Shown here: positions 9,634 through 18,863 of the stretch, in pieces
Numbering within the stretch: position 1 is the stretch's first letter
Layout: each line of letters opens with the position of its first letter
Assembly (NCBI GenBank): GCA_904063045.1
Contig: CAJFCJ010000180.1
Location: 1 to 22,103 of the forward strand
Source of the DNA: Dimorphilus gyrociliatus
Lineage: Eukaryota > Annelida > Polychaeta > Dinophilidae
Direction of reading: 5' to 3'
Length of the DNA: 22,103 bases
Notes under the pieces: generated by a model
Seen by the model: only the letters and a program-made list of their open reading frames with translations
Databases searched by the model: none
What the model was told of the DNA's origin: nothing
Translations under genes and position numbers: made by a program

Positions 9634-11660
9634 ATGTCTGAACTTTTTACATCCCAAGAAGTGTATGCTAGCCAAGAAGATGTTAGTATAGAACAAAGAT
9701 ACGATAGTGGCAGGGAAGATGTTAGTATAGAACAAAAATCTGGACAGAGCTTGATTTACATAGAATTATGAGTATAGAAGGTTTAGAAAATGTTATACTA
9801 AAAAACAACAGGCCATTGATTCCATTTTTGAATGCAATTAAAAAATCGAAAATTTTAATACGCTTAGATTTATCTCATACAATTGGACTAGGTGATGAAT
9901 TATTTGAAATCTTACCTACCTTATCACATCTAGAAGATTTAAATCTATCCTGGTGTAAGTTAGAAGACAATTTATTAGAGAAGTTGAGTGTTCTAAGTGG
10001 CCTAAAAAAGTTAGATCTATCCGGAAATGAAGTAAACGAAAATACTATGATAGCAATTTCAGAATAAACGGACTAGAAGAGCTAAATTTAAGCCATTGTG
10101 ATTTGGAAATGAAGCATGTAGTACATATAGCCAGTTTAAAGTCGTTGAGAAAACTAAATCTTTCTCACAACAGGTTCACGCTGAATGGACAAGATACTAA
10201 TATTTTATCAAATATGACAAATTTAACCGAATTAAACTTAGCTGACTGCAATCTGAATGGAAATTTCATAAAAAAGAATCTCAATAATTTAGAAAACCTA
10301 AAAATATTACATTTTAGCGGAAACTACAACCAAGATAGTAATTTTAAACCCATATTTATATTTAACCTTACTACAATCGAAGAATTATATATATCAAGAT
10401 GTGGTTTGAAAGAAAATATGATTAGTGAAATATACAAATTAAAAAAACTCAAAAAATTAGATATAAATCTGCATTTAAATCTAAATAACAACGACTTTGT
10501 TATGATTTCTAAACTTACAGAGCTTGAATACCTTAGTTTAGAATTTTGTAAACTTGGAAATAAAGATTTATCTCCTCTTAAGAACTTAAGAAATTTAAAA
10601 ACACTAAATTTAAAATCAAGTGGTAAGTTAAGTCAGCATAATCTAAAAGTATTATTTGATATGGAAGTCTAGTAGAAATTAATTTAGAAAGTTGTGGTTT
10701 AGAAGACTTCCCTGACTCTAAAAAGGGATTACCAGTAAGTTTAAAAAGGTTAAATGTGGATTCAAACCATATAATGAAAGAGGAGTATTTTGTAGCTTTC
10801 TCTAAATTAACAAATTTAGAAGAATTATCAGTGAAAGGTACTCACTTAAATAGCAATACATTAAAGACAATTGTTCCTCTGACTAAATTGAAAATTTTAA
10901 TTTTGGATGACAATTCACATTGCATATCAGAACTAGATTTATTAGCTATTTCTCAGCTAACAGAGTTAGAAATTCTAAGTTTCCGTAACTGTCATTTAAA
11001 CCACAAATTACCTTCTGATATTTCTAATCTAAAAAAGCTCAGAATATTAAATTTAAGAACAAGTCTTAGAATAGGGCAAAGACGGAATATCAACAATAGC
11101 CACTATAAAAAACGTTGAAGAGTTATCCTTATCAAGATGTAGTATACAAGATACATTAACTGATGAGTTATTAAGATTACAACGTTTAAGAAAGCTGGAT
11201 TTAAGCTTTAATCATGATCTAACAGCCAATGATCTAATAGTAGTATCAAAATTAGTAATTTAGAAGAATTAAGCTTAAAATATTGTAATTTAAGATATAA
11301 AGTGAAATGTTTATCTCCTCTTAACACCTAAAGAAACTAGATTTACGCAGAAGTAGAAATTTGACCAATGAAGATTTTATTGCTTATTAGAACTAAAAGA
11401 GCTTGTAAATCTAGAACTTGAATTTCCTTTTTTTGCTCATTAGAAGAATATAGACTCAGAATGGTTTGATCAAAAATCAATAGATAGTATTTCACATTAC
11501 TGGAATATTCTTGAACATAAATTTATTCCTAAATAAAATATTCAAAAATCTTAGAAGTATTAGCTTTAATGGAATGGGTATAAATGATAAAAGCTATATT
11601 AATATAATAAGGGAATTAGAAAGGAATGGCATTTCTATAGTAAGTGAACATAAAAAATAA
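9634..11660 (+). pseudogene. Leucine-rich-repeat protein, frameshifted
   Basis: About 675 codons can be followed from ATG 9634 (MSELFTSQEV) to TAA 11658-11660. The N terminus is acidic and holds a 13-residue repeat (EDVSIEQ twice, DNA period 39 at 9676 and 9715). From about 9740 on, LRR units follow each other, typically L-x-x-L-x-L-S-x-C-x-L (LEDLNLSWCKL, LEELNLSHCDL, VEELSLSRCSI), many with Cys at the position of Asn. No signal peptide or membrane segment is seen, so a cytosolic binding protein is likely; microsporidia often carry expanded LRR families. The frame breaks near 9745, 10067, 10670, 11085, 11260, 11330, 11385 and 11540. At least six breaks are net -1, as a one-base deletion gives. 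The final stretch from 11570 (LRSISFNGMG...) ends cleanly. It is a pseudogene unless the breaks are sequence errors. Confidence 0.85.
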
Positions 11661-11912
11661 ACGTAAGAGTATAAAAGGTACAAAAACAGGCAGTATTTAC
11701 TGATTTTATATTCGGAAGATATTTAATAAAAGTACTTTTTATAAAACCTAACGTTAATAAATTCTATTTCTGTTGTTTCTAATTAATTGGTTTATTATAA
11801 ATCACTTTTAAATATACTTTATATCCATCATAAACATTTCTAAAACAACTTTAGTATTTAACTATTCTATTATTATATTATTCTATTATTATTGAGTATA
11901 TAATGACCCTGC
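11661..11912. other. AT-rich spacer between LRR gene and MULE
   Basis: It contains no gene. A gtatata word at 11896-11902 recurs at 13505-13511 beyond the MULE and may be part of a blurred target duplication, although a few bases separate it from the inverted repeats. Confidence 0.4.
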
Positions 11913-13496
11913 GACAACTCGTCTCAAAAGTAAGAAATAGAAAACGAAAAATAAAACGTATTTATTTGACTTTAAATGTCATGAGCTTGTCAATCTATTT
12001 AAAAAAAGCCTCAATACTTAAATTTGAACAATTTTCACATAAAATTTTTAGAGAATATTCTTTTTTGTAATCAACCTCTGTTATCGCCAAATGGTTTCCG
12101 TTTTTGAATTGCGTTAAGTTGAAATACATTCTTTGTTCTTCCCTCGTTAGAACATTTATAAAAGTAGCTAGATTTGAATGAGCTCTGTTAAAAGAGCTGT
12201 TTAGTTCCCGGTGCCAGCTTTCAAGTGTGTTTGTTGTTCTTGGGACGGAATTGATTACACGACTATGACAGCTCCAGAAACTAGTGTCGTATAATGGTTG
12301 GGGGCTTTCTTCACTTCCAATAAAAGTTCTACGAAAATAAATTAAAAACTCTTTCATCTTTTTATTATCCTGGTTCATGAGAATATCAAAGAGATTTTTT
12401 CGAATTCATATAAAACTTCTGATTATCTTACAAATGCTAAGTGGAAGCATTTCCTAATTAATTTTTGTTACCAAGTTTTATCTTTGTAAATTATAGAAAG
12501 GCCAAGCTACTGTATTCTCCTCCAAATCATTTGTCCGAAATGGAAATTGCATCCATACACTTTCGTAGACGTAAAAGATATTCTAACAGAATTAATCAAT
12601 CCCCTTTCAAAGTCAATTATAATAGCAGAAGACTTGGCATTTGTTTAGTTTTTTACTTTTTTGAATAAGTTAAGATACATCAATTCGATTTTAAGAACCA
12701 TTATCGCATGTAAACAAGGCTAAAACACCCCAAGATACTTTCCTTGAATTGTAAGTAATTGCTCGAAATGGCCAGGCACACTTTTAAAAGTTCCATCTAT
12801 AATCCAAATGCCAGACATTTTTAGTACATCTAATTGGAAATCGGAGGCGAAAATGACAAAACGATTTATATCCTCCATTTCTGAATCACAACGAAAAAAT
12901 AATTCTCAACGATTATTGTTCCAAAGGCATTTAGGAATTCTGGGAATAGATGGAACAAAATAGGGAGTTTTAGCTAATCTCTCCCTTTGAACTATTTTAT
13001 TTAAAGATCGTTCTTTCGGGAGATTTTGCATAGCGTCATCAGTGGCATTATTTAATTCCTTAATGACTACATTCATAGTTCTATCTGAAGAGGTTCTTGC
13101 CATTTCTTTTAACTTAGACTTTAACCTCATGGCGTTTAATTCTCCGCCTACAATTTGTTGATGGTTATGATTATTACTTGATTATTGTCATTTTTATATA
13201 TTCGTACAGTAGTATTGCAGTGACGAATTCTGCATCGTCATATCGAATATTCTTCTTTTCTACTCTTTAGTGTAAACAGGTAATTTTGGGAAACTAAAAT
13301 TCTTCCACTTCTTTGACCTTTAATAAATTCATATTGCGTCATATAAAGGGGTAATAAATTGAATTTATAAAATTTTAATAATAAAAATGTCAAAATATTT
13401 GCAAGAAATCTAATATACATAATCAATCATTTTTTAAAAAAAGTTCATTTAGGTTAGGCTTTATTTTTTAAAGTCTTACTTTTGAGACGAGTTGTC
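11913..13496 (-). mobile_element. MULE transposon copy 1, inactivated
   Basis: Exact 23-bp inverted repeats at 11913-11935 and 13474-13496 (starting gacaactcgtctcaaaag) enclose a broken FLYWCH-MULE transposase on the minus strand. The length of 1584 bp is close to the 1554 bp of the MULE at 19334-20887. The similarity of the ends may continue a few bases outward. The usual 8-10 bp MULE target duplication is not clear. Confidence 0.85.
11995..13342 (-). pseudogene. FLYWCH-MULE transposase, broken
   Basis: Reading the minus strand from ATG 13342 (MTQYEFIKGQRSGRILVSQ), a FLYWCH-type DNA-binding zinc finger follows, with RCRIRHC and then HNH. The Trp expected before RC is a TGA stop at 13238-13240 (TGG to TGA). 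Next come a linker (LPKERSLNKIVQRER), the MULE core with first Asp in IIDGTFKSVPGHF, second Asp in AIIIDFERGLINS, the C-H pair in GCNFHFGQMIW, and the C-terminal block FWSCHSRVINSVPRTTNTLE with catalytic Glu, WHRELN and HSNLATF. Each of these pieces has a counterpart in the copy at 19414-20809. Several stops and frameshifts between 12379 and 12905 and a shortened segment between the two Asp residues make it dead. Confidence 0.88.
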
Positions 13497-14165
13497 ACAC
13501 ACCGGTATATATATAATTGTTAATAAAAGAAATTTCTGGTATGCTATATCATTATAGGAGAGTACAGAAAAAGAATATTTATAAAAACAAGTATAGTTTT
13601 TATATTTAATCAAGGATAATGATTTAATATTTCAATAAGCGAACGTTGAAACACCCGAAGATAAAAATAATACTAATTATAAATTCGACTGAAATTAAAG
13701 TGTTATTGACTTTTATATTCTTTTAAAAAGTGATTTTAGTTATAAAATAACTTTATTAAAAACATTAGGATTAAGATTAGTTTTATAAGCTTAACCATAA
13801 ATAAACTATCACTTGATTTATTAAGAGTTATTTTATAAGCTTAATCATAATTTCTATATGAAAAATTAATAATTTTACCTAAAAACAGAATAATACGCGT
13901 ATTAATTTTTTATTTACTTTAATTTATAGGATTTTCTATTCAACTGTAGTCAAATTAGCACATTTGGTGTTTCATTAATTTTAACAAAGATTTTGTATTT
14001 TAGTGGAATAGAAATTTGGTTAAATAAACTACCATTTCCTTATTTTGTATAACACTTAAATAAATACAAAAGATATTAAAATATAAGAAAAGACTAAATA
14101 CAAGGAGAAATTAAATAAATAGAGTATTAACAAACACATTTACTTTGAGAAAAAACTTTTTTCTT
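13497..14165. other. AT-rich stretch without a gene
   Basis: I see no supported gene. A short direct duplication is visible, with attttataagcttaa-like words near 13777 and 13831 followed by ccataa/tcataa. Confidence 0.5.
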
Positions 14166-14504
14166 TTAAGCAAGTTGTTCTTCGCTCATTCTATTACCTA
14201 AATAAGCTTGAAAATCGTAAACACGGCCACATCTATGTATACTTCTTGATTTTCTACCACATTCTAAAAAAATAAGCCCTGCTTCTTCGTCACGTCTAGA
14301 ATGTCTTTCTATTATATCTTTTAACTCCTTTATTTTTAAATAAATCTCTTCTGGTATATCTTGAGGATTCTTATCAACTATTTTATTAGCTTCAAGTAAG
14401 TGGTATTTCAATTCTTCTTGTTTTGACCTCTTTTTTATCTCTGATGTATTATGTTTCAAAGTGTTTGTTGTATAGCAAAGTAATATTGTAGAAAATAAGT
14501 ACAT
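14166..14504 (-). CDS. Small secreted-type protein, PSI/KE family member
   Basis: The protein has 112 residues. The N terminus MYLFSTILLCYTTNT is a short hydrophobic segment like a minimal signal peptide. The middle (about residues 31-71) is charged and probably helical: LLEANKIVDKNPQDIPEE, then KIKELKDIIERHSRR. Its N-P, E-I and K-E-L positions have the same spacing as in the proteins at 15118 and 15705 (P to acidic 6 residues, P to K-E 12), and it ends with R-R like them, but it lacks the P-S-I-R start of the core. The C terminus contains two further Cys. A CCC motif sits just upstream of the ATG (acccattag), as often seen before microsporidian start codons. Function is unknown; a secreted effector is conjecture. 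Confidence 0.7.
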   Translation of the reverse strand: MYLFSTILLCYTTNTLKHNTSEIKKRSKQEELKYHLLEANKIVDKNPQDIPEEIYLKIKELKDIIERHSRRDEEAGLIFLECGRKSRSIHRCGRVYDFQAYLGNRMSEEQLA

Positions 14505-14647
14505 CTAATGGGTATTATTTATTAGTCATACAAATAAGGTAATAGAAAATCAATATTACAAAAATGGTAAATGTTTTTTTTGTTTATATAAATCAAACAC
14601 AAGAGTATATATAATGATTTTATCTTTTATTAGAATATAATAGGTGT

Positions 14648-14866
14648 TATAAATAGCTAAAATAACAATTTTATAATTCTAATTTAAAACATGAGATAAT
14701 ATAGAACTTGGTTCAAATAACTAATGTAGCTAAAATAAGTATTTTTCATTCTAATTATTAAAATATGAGATAATATAAATTTATTTTAAAATAGCTAGAA
14801 TAAGTAAAATAAGTACTTTTTGTTCTAATATTTAAATATGAGATAATATAGAATTTATTTTAAAAC
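14648..14866. repeat. Diverged tandem repeat, about 74 bp, three copies
   Basis: The word gagataatat recurs at 14693, 14767 and 14840, each preceded by tagctaaaataa-like and ttctaat words. Copies differ by substitutions and small indels. The array lies between two small secreted-type genes and upstream of both. Confidence 0.8.
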
Positions 14867-15117
14867 AAAATAAAACGAATCGTTTCTTTTCTATTCGTGT
14901 TTTTATTAAAAATACCTTTTTAGGAATTAAAAGACACGCAATTAAAAATTTCTATAATTGAATGATAAAACCATAAATAGTAAAAAAGTGATAAATTTTA
15001 ATAAAGAACAATCTTATAACAAAGAACTCAACAGTTTTTATAAAAATTTATAAACCTTTAGTATTCAATGACATCAAAAAAAGTAAATAAATAAAAAAAA
15101 AGCAGACACCTTAAAAA

Positions 15118-15531
15118 ATGTTGTACTTTCTAATTTCAACTTTAATAGGCCCATTAAACGGTACTCTAAATGAACCTAATACGAATGTAAGTCCAAAATC
15201 AGATCCAAAGTATGCAGACCGACCATTTAGAACAACTCCACTAAAAGTCAACAGGACAGGAAAACCAGTTGTAGAAGATTATGAGCTTTATCCTAGTATA
15301 CGTTTAATTACTAATTTACAAGTTGTTATAAACATTCTTAAAAGAACACCAGGTGCGATTACACAGGATGTAGTCAATAAGTACAAAGAATTAGGAGATA
15401 TTATTTATAGTAGGCGGGTGCAAAAAGAAAAGCCTGAAATTAATAATGACGTTGTGAAAAGACCTACTCCTGGAACGAGAAGTAAGAAAACAACTGTTTT
15501 TGAAAAGGATAATTCAACTCTTATTGAATAA
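15118..15531 (+). CDS. Small secreted-type protein, PSI/KE family member
   Basis: The protein has 137 residues. MLYFLISTLIGPLNG is a short hydrophobic N terminus resembling a signal peptide; a polar, proline-rich linker follows. The core at residues 59-100 starts P-S-I-R-L and continues with LQVVINILKRTPG, then QDVV, KYKELG and a closing R-R. It aligns without gaps up to the Gly to residues 66-100 of the convergent neighbour at 15705-16040. The C-terminal tail is lysine-rich. The single ATG at 15118 is the only plausible start. The two genes converge with 173 bases between them. No enzyme motif is visible, and function is unknown. An exported host-interacting protein is possible. Confidence 0.72.
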   Translation: MLYFLISTLIGPLNGTLNEPNTNVSPKSDPKYADRPFRTTPLKVNRTGKPVVEDYELYPSIRLITNLQVVINILKRTPGAITQDVVNKYKELGDIIYSRRVQKEKPEINNDVVKRPTPGTRSKKTTVFEKDNSTLIE

Positions 15532-15704
15532 ACGGATTCTTTAAACTCCTTTTTTATTAATTTAATATTCAAATTTATTTTTTATCTTTTCAATACTAAT
15601 AAGCACTTATAATAATTTGTATGTCTTTTTAGTAGGACATGTAAACATGTATTTAAACAGACGTATATAAAATTACTGGAATAAATCTTTAATAATTAAA
15701 AGTT

Positions 15705-16040
15705 TTACTTCTTCTCCAATTTCCTACGATTTAAAGCTTTCCCAACTTCCTTAAGCCGTTGAATTACATCATCATTTACCAATTCAGGATTTTCTTTAAC
15801 AATATCAATTGAGTTTTGTAATCTCTGAACAATTCTTATACTTGGTTTGGTTATATTTTGATCAACCTCGTTTTTGTAGTTTCTTATTCTGTTTTGTCTT
15901 TTAAATAAATTTATTTTTTCATCTTCTTGTTTACTCAATGCAGGTATAATTTTACCATTGTTTAGCATATTTACTCTGTATCTTACTGGAATTCGTGGTC
16001 TTAGAATAGCTGAAGTGATTAGATTTAGAAATAAAAACAT
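15705..16040 (-). CDS. Small secreted-type protein, PSI/KE family member
   Basis: The protein has 111 residues. The N terminus MFLFLNLITSAIL is hydrophobic and signal-like. A basic middle region follows. The core at residues 66-106 reads P-S-I-R-I, then LQNSIDIVKENP, DDVI, RLKEVG and R-R. Against the gene at 15118 it keeps P-S-I-R, L-Q, I-x-I, K, P, D-V, K-E and G with identical spacing. Overall charge is strongly positive. It is read away from the duplicated upstream block at 16081-16332, so that block lies between two divergently transcribed genes. Confidence 0.72.
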   Translation of the reverse strand: MFLFLNLITSAILRPRIPVRYRVNMLNNGKIIPALSKQEDEKINLFKRQNRIRNYKNEVDQNITKPSIRIVQRLQNSIDIVKENPELVNDDVIQRLKEVGKALNRRKLEKK

Positions 16041-16080
16041 TTAAGGACTATTATAAAATTATTTATTTATAGTTGAAAAT

Positions 16081-16332
16081 AAAACTGTAAAATCAAAGTA
16101 CTGGTTTTAATGATTGGACAATTTTTTATATCATTCAAAGGTATTTTTTAAGTAAAAGTCATTCCTAATATAAATTAAATTTAATTTTTTTAATAAAATA
16201 CAAGTTGATACTTAAAAGTTAAACAAGGTTTATTGCAAAAAACGAACTCTAAATTTAGAAATTTTATATAATATATGGAAGATACAAAAAAGTAACAATC
16301 GATTTAAATGTTTTTATTAATTTATTAAAAAA
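16081..16332 (+). promoter_or_regulatory. Duplicated upstream block, copy A (left part)
   Basis: This block matches 21290-21560 clearly, with stretches such as gtcattcctaatataaatta and aaaaaacgaactcta conserved in order. It continues on the far side of the Merlin element (17311-17388). It therefore is the upstream region of the membrane-protein gene at 17389, split by the insertion. Its conservation suggests promoter content or a recent duplication. It also separates this gene from the divergent gene at 15705-16040. Confidence 0.75.
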
Positions 16333-16394
16333 GGCTGGAGTACCAATCTGTTCTACCCATTGGTGTGTGTCAAAAAAAAAAATTTAACCCTTGT
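16333..16394 (+). repeat. Merlin left inverted repeat
   Basis: It pairs with 17249-17310 almost perfectly (gg versus aa at positions 5-6 and one length change in the A run). Inside it, accaat and attggt can pair around an 11-nt loop. Confidence 0.9.
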
Positions 16395-16397
16395 AAA

Positions 16398-17228
16398 ATG
16401 AATAATTTTTTGAATAATGAAACATTAAAAACCTTATTAAAGAGTTTATTGTCCCAAAATTCCCCAAGATATTGTGAATTATGTAATGGTAGTGTATCTA
16501 TTACACTAAAAAACAACCTTAACTTTACATATAAGTGTAAAACACGCTCATGTAGGAAGGAAAATGGTGTATTTAAAAATACTATTTTTTATAGAACAAA
16601 TTACCTGCTGTTTTTTAAAGTAATATGGTTATGGTTGCGTAATTATAACATAGATCAAATCATAGAGATATCAGGTTCAAATAAAAAAACCATACATAAA
16701 TTTATTAAGTTATTTCTACCTAAAATGGAAAAATTTTATCTAAAAGCATTTGGGAAGATTGGAGGTGAAGGTGTTGTAATTGAAGCTGACGAATCTAAAT
16801 TTGGGAGAACTAAGTACAATGTAGGTAGGACTGTAGAAGGTGTATGGGTGGTTGGTTTAGTAGAAAAAACGGAGCAAAGAAAAATCATACTAGTTCCAGT
16901 AGTTAAAAGGGACAGTATCACTATGAACACAATATTTGATGCATATGTCAAATCAGGATCTGTTGTAAATACTGATCTTTGGAAAGGATACAGTAACATC
17001 AAAGAAAATTACAAACATTATACTGTTAATCATAAGCAGAACTATAAAGATCCTATAACAGGAGCTCACACAAACACAATTGAGGGGAATTGGAGGGCTA
17101 TTAAAACTGAAGTACCTAATCATTGTAGAAAATTCACTGAGATTTTACCATACTTATCAAAGTTTATGATAAAAAGATGGTTTTCAGACAATTATTTCGA
17201 GGTTTTATTAAAATTTTTGATTTGTTAA
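16398..17228 (+). CDS. Merlin transposase (IS1595-type DDE)
   Basis: This enzyme cuts the element out and joins it to a new site. It has 276 residues from ATG 16398; an upstream frame extension begins at a GTG inside the inverted repeat and is not needed. A zinc ribbon lies at residues 26-52 (CELC, then CKTRSC). A helical DNA-binding segment follows (residues 84-110, NIDQIIEISGSNKKTI). The catalytic residues of the ISXO2-like DDE domain are D131 (IEADESKFGRTKY), D193 (VVNTDLWKGY) and E229 (HTNTIEGNW). Length and motif order are as expected for the family, and no stop or frameshift is seen, so it may be active. The inverted repeats lie 4 bases before the start and 20 bases after the stop. Confidence 0.93.
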   Translation: MNNFLNNETLKTLLKSLLSQNSPRYCELCNGSVSITLKNNLNFTYKCKTRSCRKENGVFKNTIFYRTNYLLFFKVIWLWLRNYNIDQIIEISGSNKKTIHKFIKLFLPKMEKFYLKAFGKIGGEGVVIEADESKFGRTKYNVGRTVEGVWVVGLVEKTEQRKIILVPVVKRDSITMNTIFDAYVKSGSVVNTDLWKGYSNIKENYKHYTVNHKQNYKDPITGAHTNTIEGNWRAIKTEVPNHCRKFTEILPYLSKFMIKRWFSDNYFEVLLKFLIC

Positions 17229-17248
17229 TTGTTTTTTTGTAAAAATAA

Positions 17249-17310
17249 ACAAGGGTTAAATTTTTTTTTTTGACACACACCAATGGGTAGAACAGATTGG
17301 TACTTTAGCC
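17249..17310 (-). repeat. Merlin right inverted repeat
   Basis: It is the inverted partner of 16333-16394 and ends ...tttagcc. The element stops 26 bases before the first upstream ORF and 78 bases before the ATG of the membrane-protein gene. Confidence 0.9.
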
Positions 17311-17335
17311 TATAAAAAACATAAAAGAAAATAAA

Positions 17336-17388
17336 ATGATTGATCTTTTAAAATAAAAATGTGTAAAAGAGAGCAATATTTTTAAAAT
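17336..17388 (+). promoter_or_regulatory. Two tiny upstream ORFs before membrane-protein gene A
   Basis: The first (17336-17356) encodes MIDLLK and stop. Two bases later a second (17359-17385) encodes MCKREQYF and stop. Three bases later comes the main ATG, in frame with the second. The copy at 21595-21647 has the same two ORFs with the same lengths and gaps. If transcribed, they could limit or tune translation; if the transcript starts later they are inert. Confidence 0.4.
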
Positions 17389-17820
17389 ATGCACCCCTTT
17401 TTACTCGCTTCTGCTTTTTCTGCATTTAATGGGCTATTAGTTATAACATCAATATTAGCACAAACAGGGTTGGCTGATAAAACTAGTGATAAACTATTCG
17501 CAGCTGTATTTCTTATAATAATATACATAAGCTATATTTCTGTGGCTTGCTACTTAAAAAATATTTTAATAATTATTGCTAAGAAAGAAAAGGTTTCAAA
17601 AGTACTTAAAATATCACATTTGATATTAGCTATTGTTAATTTTATATTCTTTTTTATAGAATATTTTGTTTTTAAAAATTTAGCATCTAAAAAGAAATGG
17701 GAAGACGATGATTTAGTATTTCCGCAATTAATTACAGCTTTAGTTATATCATTTATCTTTGAAACAATGTCATTTTTAATATACTTAAGAGCTATTTTTA
17801 CTAAGGATGATGATAACTGA
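17389..17820 (+). CDS. Four-helix membrane protein, paralog A
   Basis: The protein has 143 residues. I do not recognise a family. Four hydrophobic segments are visible at about residues 4-27, 37-63, 75-95 and 109-132. A basic loop with KKEK follows the second segment (65-68), and an acidic loop (EDDD) precedes the fourth. It ends with RAIFTKDD plus two polar residues. It is 47% identical (67 of 143, counted by eye, no gaps) to the protein at 21648-22079. The most conserved parts are MHPFLLA at the start, KKEK-x-SK-x-LKI-x-HLILAI in the middle and YLRAIFTKDD at the end, which suggests function in the cytosolic faces and third helix. Its upstream region is interrupted by the Merlin element, which may have changed its expression. 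It ends with TGA. Confidence 0.75.
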   Translation: MHPFLLASAFSAFNGLLVITSILAQTGLADKTSDKLFAAVFLIIIYISYISVACYLKNILIIIAKKEKVSKVLKISHLILAIVNFIFFFIEYFVFKNLASKKKWEDDDLVFPQLITALVISFIFETMSFLIYLRAIFTKDDDN

Positions 17821-18200
17821 TGTTAACGAAAAAGTATAAAAGTTAAACTATTTTAATAAATTCTTTAACTTAGATTTATAAAATTATTTTTTGAGTTCAA
17901 GTCTGTTATAAGCACTTTTCATGTGAATTATAGTGTTTTTTTGACAATTTTTAAGTACCTTCTTAAATGAATGTCACTTTCCAGAAATTTGAATTATATT
18001 ATAATTTATGCTAAAATAGTTTCTTTTTTTTACTATAAAAAATACCAATTTATGTTCTGATTATTTTGAAATAATATTTGATAAAAAAGACTTGCTTAGT
18101 TTTATGACACGCTGGCATTTAATAAATAATCGACAAAAGTGCGATAATTATATTATTTATATTTTTTTATATAATGAAACAAAGATTATTGATAAATATT
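17821..18200. other. AT-rich stretch without a gene
   Basis: I see no gene, repeat or motif that I can support. Confidence 0.5.
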
Positions 18201-18202
18201 AG

Positions 18203-18600
18203 AACGAAAATACACCCATCAACGAATAAACGCCCCCCTATTTTTCCTATTAATTTAGCACAAAAAAACTTTTTTAAATTAATTTTGAACTCTTTTTTGT
18301 TATTTTGGTAAGGACGAATAAACACATCTACCAAAATAGCGCAAATCGCTTAGGGTGGGTGTCATATCCCAGCCAACAGGCTCTGAGACACTTTTGAAAC
18401 TAAGTGTCAGTTAAGACGTAATAGTTTCAATCTTAAATAAGGATGGTCCTTTTAGATTCTTTTTTTTTCTTTAAACCGGTTTGGTGTTCTTTCTTATTCA
18501 GCTTCAGTCGCTGCGGAACACCACAGTGGGGATAAGTAAATTACTAGGGAGGGTTGATTTTTTTGTCAAACATTAACGAATAAACACCCCTACCAAATTA
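18203..18600. other. GC-richer island with hairpins and a repeated box
   Basis: The box acgaataaac followed by C-rich sequence occurs at 18221-18240, 18313-18332 and 18575-18594, with a weaker form at 18203. Between the boxes several hairpins can form: 18302-18310/18329-18337 (attttggta/taccaaaat), agcg/cgct near 18338-18350, 18387-18393/18402-18408 (gacactt/aagtgtc) and 18482-18489/18516-18523 (tggtgttc/gaacacca, with inner cagc/gctg). A palindrome aaaccggttt lies at 18473-18482. There is no long open frame. It could be a structured RNA gene or the terminal region of the integrase element that follows at 18864. I could not match it to a tRNA, rRNA, snRNA or SRP RNA. Confidence 0.35.
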
Positions 18601-18863
18601 CCATAAAAATTCCTACTAATTAAATATAAAATTTTTCAATAAACATTTTTTATTATTAATCAATGAATTTGTCATGTAATCTTAAAAAATGAACCCCAAT
18701 TTAAAAGTGTTATATCAATACATTTTTCCATCCTTATAACTATAAAAATATTAATTTAATAAATATTTTTTTGTTTATTTGTGATGCATCATATATTTAA
18801 TTGTTGTGATACGATCTTTATTATAAAAATAATGTTTTAAAAGTTTTTGACATTTTTTGTCCC

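Larger units (their letters stand above)
16333..17310 (+). mobile_element. Complete Merlin (IS1016/IS1595-like) element
   Basis: The element is 978 bp with inverted repeats of about 62 bp at 16333-16394 and 17249-17310 (ggct, then agtaccaatctgttctaccc) and one intact transposase gene. The 9-bp flanks are attaaaaaa (left) and tataaaaaa (right), close to the 8-9 bp target duplications of Merlin elements. The duplicate locus at 21560-21590 lacks the element and reads aaatataaaaaatataaaag, giving an empty-site comparison. A broken copy sits at 5460. Matching ends and an intact gene point to recent insertion. Confidence 0.93.

Noticed and set aside
12465-12668. Plus-strand open frame of 67 codons
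   Set aside because: It is antisense to the MULE core (second Asp and C-H motif) on the minus strand.
16736-17002. Minus-strand open frame of 88 codons
   Set aside because: It is the antisense shadow of the intact Merlin transposase.
18460-18530. U2 snRNA-like tgttctttcttattcag
   Set aside because: No branch-site pairing sequence or other U2 landmark is present, so the resemblance is superficial.
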